Shown here in pieces: positions 14,577 to 16,256 of a DNA stretch of 16,256 nucleotides (position 1 is its first letter; each line of letters opens with the position of its first letter). Made by a program: the position numbers and the translations under genes. This stretch comes from Candidatus Omnitrophota bacterium (lineage in GTDB: Bacteria > Omnitrophota > Koll11 > Zapsychrales > Fredricksoniimonadaceae): NCBI GenBank assembly GCA_023247595.1, contig JAHFGF010000014.1, positions 1-16,256 of the forward strand, read 5' to 3'. Under the pieces are notes generated by a model that worked only from the letters and a program-made list of their open reading frames with translations, had not been told where the DNA came from and searched no databases.

Positions 14577-15158
14577 ATGAAGCGTTTACCAGTTCTTCCT
14601 GTCTTTACAATCGTGTTGGTGTGTTTCCTTGCCAGTTCGTCATCTGCTTTGGTGATGGAATCAAAAATTTCTCGCATCCAAAATGTACCGCAGGATCCAT
14701 TTGATCAAAATGTCGCCGAGTACTGTCAGAAAGCGCCTGATGAGAACGCTTCCTATTCTGTTATTAGTGACGAAGAATATGCTATTTATGCTGCCTTGGT
14801 TGAAGAGCTCGTAAAATCTCAGAATCTTAAATCAATGAATGTTGATAAGAAGATATATTCAATATGTAAGGGGGATTCCCAGAAATATTTTCTTGAAAAA
14901 GATATCCCAACAGAAGTGCCCGTGAATGTGAATACTTCAGAGGAAGTAAAAAACTTTAACTCGAATCGTACATTTAGTGGAGACATTGTGGGGCAGTTTA
15001 GCTTTTCAAGAGTGGCTTTCAACAAAGACCATACTCAAGCTTTTGTTAAAAGTCGCGGTTCACGTAGTCGACGTTGTCCTTTTGGGCAAAGTGACATCTT
15101 CACTATAGATAACGGTAGGTGGAAACACCTTCAGACTGCCAGTTTCTGGATTTCCTAA
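14577..15158 (+). CDS. Exported hypothetical protein, tandem paralog A (193 aa)
   Basis: No function recognised. An N-terminal signal peptide (KRLPVLPVFTIVLVCFLASSSSA) predicts export. The mature part has a helical-looking middle, ISDEEYAIYAALVEELVK (about residues 63-80), then ICKGDSQKYFLEKDIPTEV, and a C-terminal FSFSRVAFNKDHTQAFVKSRG...W...SFWIS. From memory, the SRV.FN.D.TQA.V......C..G....W pattern recurs in uncharacterised exported proteins of many bacteria. It is clearly homologous to the broken gene immediately downstream, sharing EEYAIYA, the Cys-based IC.GD, IPTEV and SRVAFN blocks. The start has a perfect AGGAGG 6 nt upstream, inside the end of moaA. Confidence 0.75.
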   Translation: MKRLPVLPVFTIVLVCFLASSSSALVMESKISRIQNVPQDPFDQNVAEYCQKAPDENASYSVISDEEYAIYAALVEELVKSQNLKSMNVDKKIYSICKGDSQKYFLEKDIPTEVPVNVNTSEEVKNFNSNRTFSGDIVGQFSFSRVAFNKDHTQAFVKSRGSRSRRCPFGQSDIFTIDNGRWKHLQTASFWIS

Positions 15159-15198
15159 AATGTCGTTTGAATATGAGTATCAAATTGGGGGCTAATGG

Positions 15199-15834
15199 AT
15201 GAGAATTTATGTTTTACTATCGATATTGATAGGTGTCGTGTTATGTTTTGTTGTAAATCTGCGGCATCCATTTTATAAGTTCGTTATCTACGATAAGCCA
15301 AATCCAAAGGTAGAAAGAAGGTGGGATGGCGCGCAGAAGGAGATTTTGCGGTTTTGTAAGGAACAGCCTTTTTTGGATCAAACGTATCAAGAATTGACGA
15401 ATGAAGAATATGCGATCTACGCGGTTACTGTCGAAAAATTTTTTAAGAATTATAACGGTGGGAAGCCTCAAATTTATCGAAGGAATGTAAATCCAATCTG
15501 TCAGGGTGATGCGTAGGAATAGATGATTAAGAAAAGCATTCCAACAGAAGTAAGAATTGATTTGGTGGATAAAGATTTCCGTTATGCATGGGCAGCGATT
15601 GATGAAGATGGAATGTATAAAGAAAAAGTAGTGTCGGATGATGTTTTTAGTAAAGGTTTTGGGAGAGGCGTGTATCAACTTTCACGGGTTGCTTTTAATG
15701 AGAAGAAGGACATGGCTTATTTGGAATACGGGCATGTGTGTGGAGGGTTGTGTGGAGGAACTGGTATTTTTGTTTTTATGAGGGAAAAAGAAAAGTGGAT
15801 ATTTATCGAGGAAATTATGGGAGCTCTATATTAG
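15199..15834 (+). pseudogene. Tandem paralog B of the exported protein, interrupted by two in-frame TAG codons
   Basis: One continuous reading frame homologous to the gene just upstream, cut by TAG at 15514-15516 and 15520-15522 with one GAA between. The first part (105 aa) has a hydrophobic N-terminal anchor (YVLLSILIGVVLCFVV), then TNEEYAIYAVTVEKFF and ICQGD. The second part (ATG at 15523, 103 aa) continues with SIPTEV, LSRVAFNEKKDMAYLEYG and a Gly-Cys-rich CGGLCGG near the end. Paralog A aligns without gaps across the break, with CAG and TAT where B has the two TAGs, so each stop is one substitution from a sense codon. AGGA at 15515-15518 could allow re-initiation at 15523, so two separate polypeptides remain possible. 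A decaying duplicate is the simplest reading. Confidence 0.75.
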
Positions 15835-15870
15835 AGTTCATGAAAGATAGGTCAAACGGTTGCGAATTTT

Positions 15871-16256
15871 TTACCAAAATCCTTGTTCATTATAGTTATC
15901 TGCAGTCTTAAATTTTCCTACAAACCGCACTTCGCGTTTCAGTTCAAATCCAAATTTTTCCTTCACGATTCCAATCATTTTTCTGGAAATGTCATAGACG
16001 TCCTGGGCTTTGCAGTTGGGGCCTTTGACGATGATGTTGGCGTGTTTGTCAAAGATTTGCGCGCCGCCGACGCGGAGATTCTTTCCGCCTGCTTCTTCCA
16101 AAAACCATCCGGCGGCTTGACGATGTCCGGCTTTGGATGTTGGTTCCACATTTCTAAAAAAGCTGCCGGCGCAAGGGTGTGTTTTTAAATTGGGATGTTT
16201 CTCGGCGCGTTTCTTTAAGATCTCGGCGCGTTCTTGGGCAAGAGCCATTGGATCGC
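15871..16256 (-). CDS. murB: UDP-N-acetylenolpyruvoylglucosamine reductase MurB, C-terminal part (5' end outside window)
   Basis: MurB reduces UDP-GlcNAc-enolpyruvate to UDP-MurNAc with NADPH through bound FAD, a committed cytoplasmic step of peptidoglycan synthesis. About 128 C-terminal residues are present; the frame runs off the right edge through Asp-Pro-Met, so the ATG at 16248 is internal. The fragment shows the C-terminal MurB domain. CAGSFFRN holds the serine that corresponds to the proton-donating Ser229 of E. coli MurB. GWFLEEAGGKNLRVGGAQIFDKHANIIVK and the terminal FGFELKREVRFVG are also standard family blocks. It converges on the broken exported protein gene with a 36-bp gap in which I see no terminator. 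Confidence 0.95.
   Translation of the reverse strand, partial: DPMALAQERAEILKKRAEKHPNLKTHPCAGSFFRNVEPTSKAGHRQAAGWFLEEAGGKNLRVGGAQIFDKHANIIVKGPNCKAQDVYDISRKMIGIVKEKFGFELKREVRFVGKFKTADNYNEQGFW

Noticed and set aside
15514..15522. Reassignment of TAG as a sense codon in this organism
   Set aside because: sufB, the LhgO-like gene and the 12683 gene end in TAG at the expected family or domain ends, so TAG works as a stop here.

Overview
The window is a dense stretch of bacterial chromosome with no rRNA, tRNA, CRISPR array, insertion sequence or phage gene visible. Its core is a nearly complete SUF iron-sulfur cluster assembly operon, flanked by methionine biosynthesis, molybdenum cofactor and cell-wall genes. 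MurB and an O-mannosyltransferase-like TPR membrane protein point to a free-living bacterium with a cell wall. The gene set and the dispersed VGAGFKP-type palindrome are reminiscent of environmental lineages such as Omnitrophota or their neighbours. That taxonomic guess is inference; no phylogenetic marker is present.

Layout. 1-1509 (+): the 3' part of metX, overlapped by metW, then a 59-residue 4-oxalocrotonate tautomerase-like gene that a length-filtered gene caller would miss. 1563-2009 (+): a conserved hypothetical that converges with and overlaps the end of the next gene. 2006-4275 (-): a three-gene unit, read right to left, of a small exported protein, a double CDGSH iron-sulfur protein and a TMTC-like membrane protein with TPRs; a good sigma70-type promoter (4310-4338) precedes it. 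4428-5633 (+): an LhgO-like FAD oxidoreductase, divergent from that unit.

5672-12621 (+) is the SUF operon. A textbook promoter (TTGACA-17 bp-TATTAT) is followed by nfu, a pterin-4a-carbinolamine dehydratase gene, an Rrf2/IscR-like regulator, sufB, sufC, sufD, sufS and sufU. SufS with SufU supplies sulfur, SufBCD is the scaffold, Nfu is a likely carrier, and the Rrf2 protein with three cysteines is a likely cluster-sensing autoregulator. Two palindromic elements interrupt the operon: a perfect 31-bp palindrome between sufB and sufC, and a 69-bp element made of four related 14-mers between sufS and sufU.

12683-15834 (+): a membrane-anchored hypothetical, then moaA, whose N-terminal codons contain a second, decayed copy of the sufB-sufC palindrome read as protein. 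Two tandem paralogous exported proteins follow; the second is cut by two closely spaced in-frame TAG codons. 15871-16256 (-): the 3' part of murB runs off the window edge.

The strongest leads are the shared palindrome (non-coding in one place, coding in another), the tandem pair with the double amber interruption, the 4x14-mer element, and the placement of nfu, a pterin dehydratase and an Rrf2 regulator ahead of sufB. No wholly new multi-gene system is evident.
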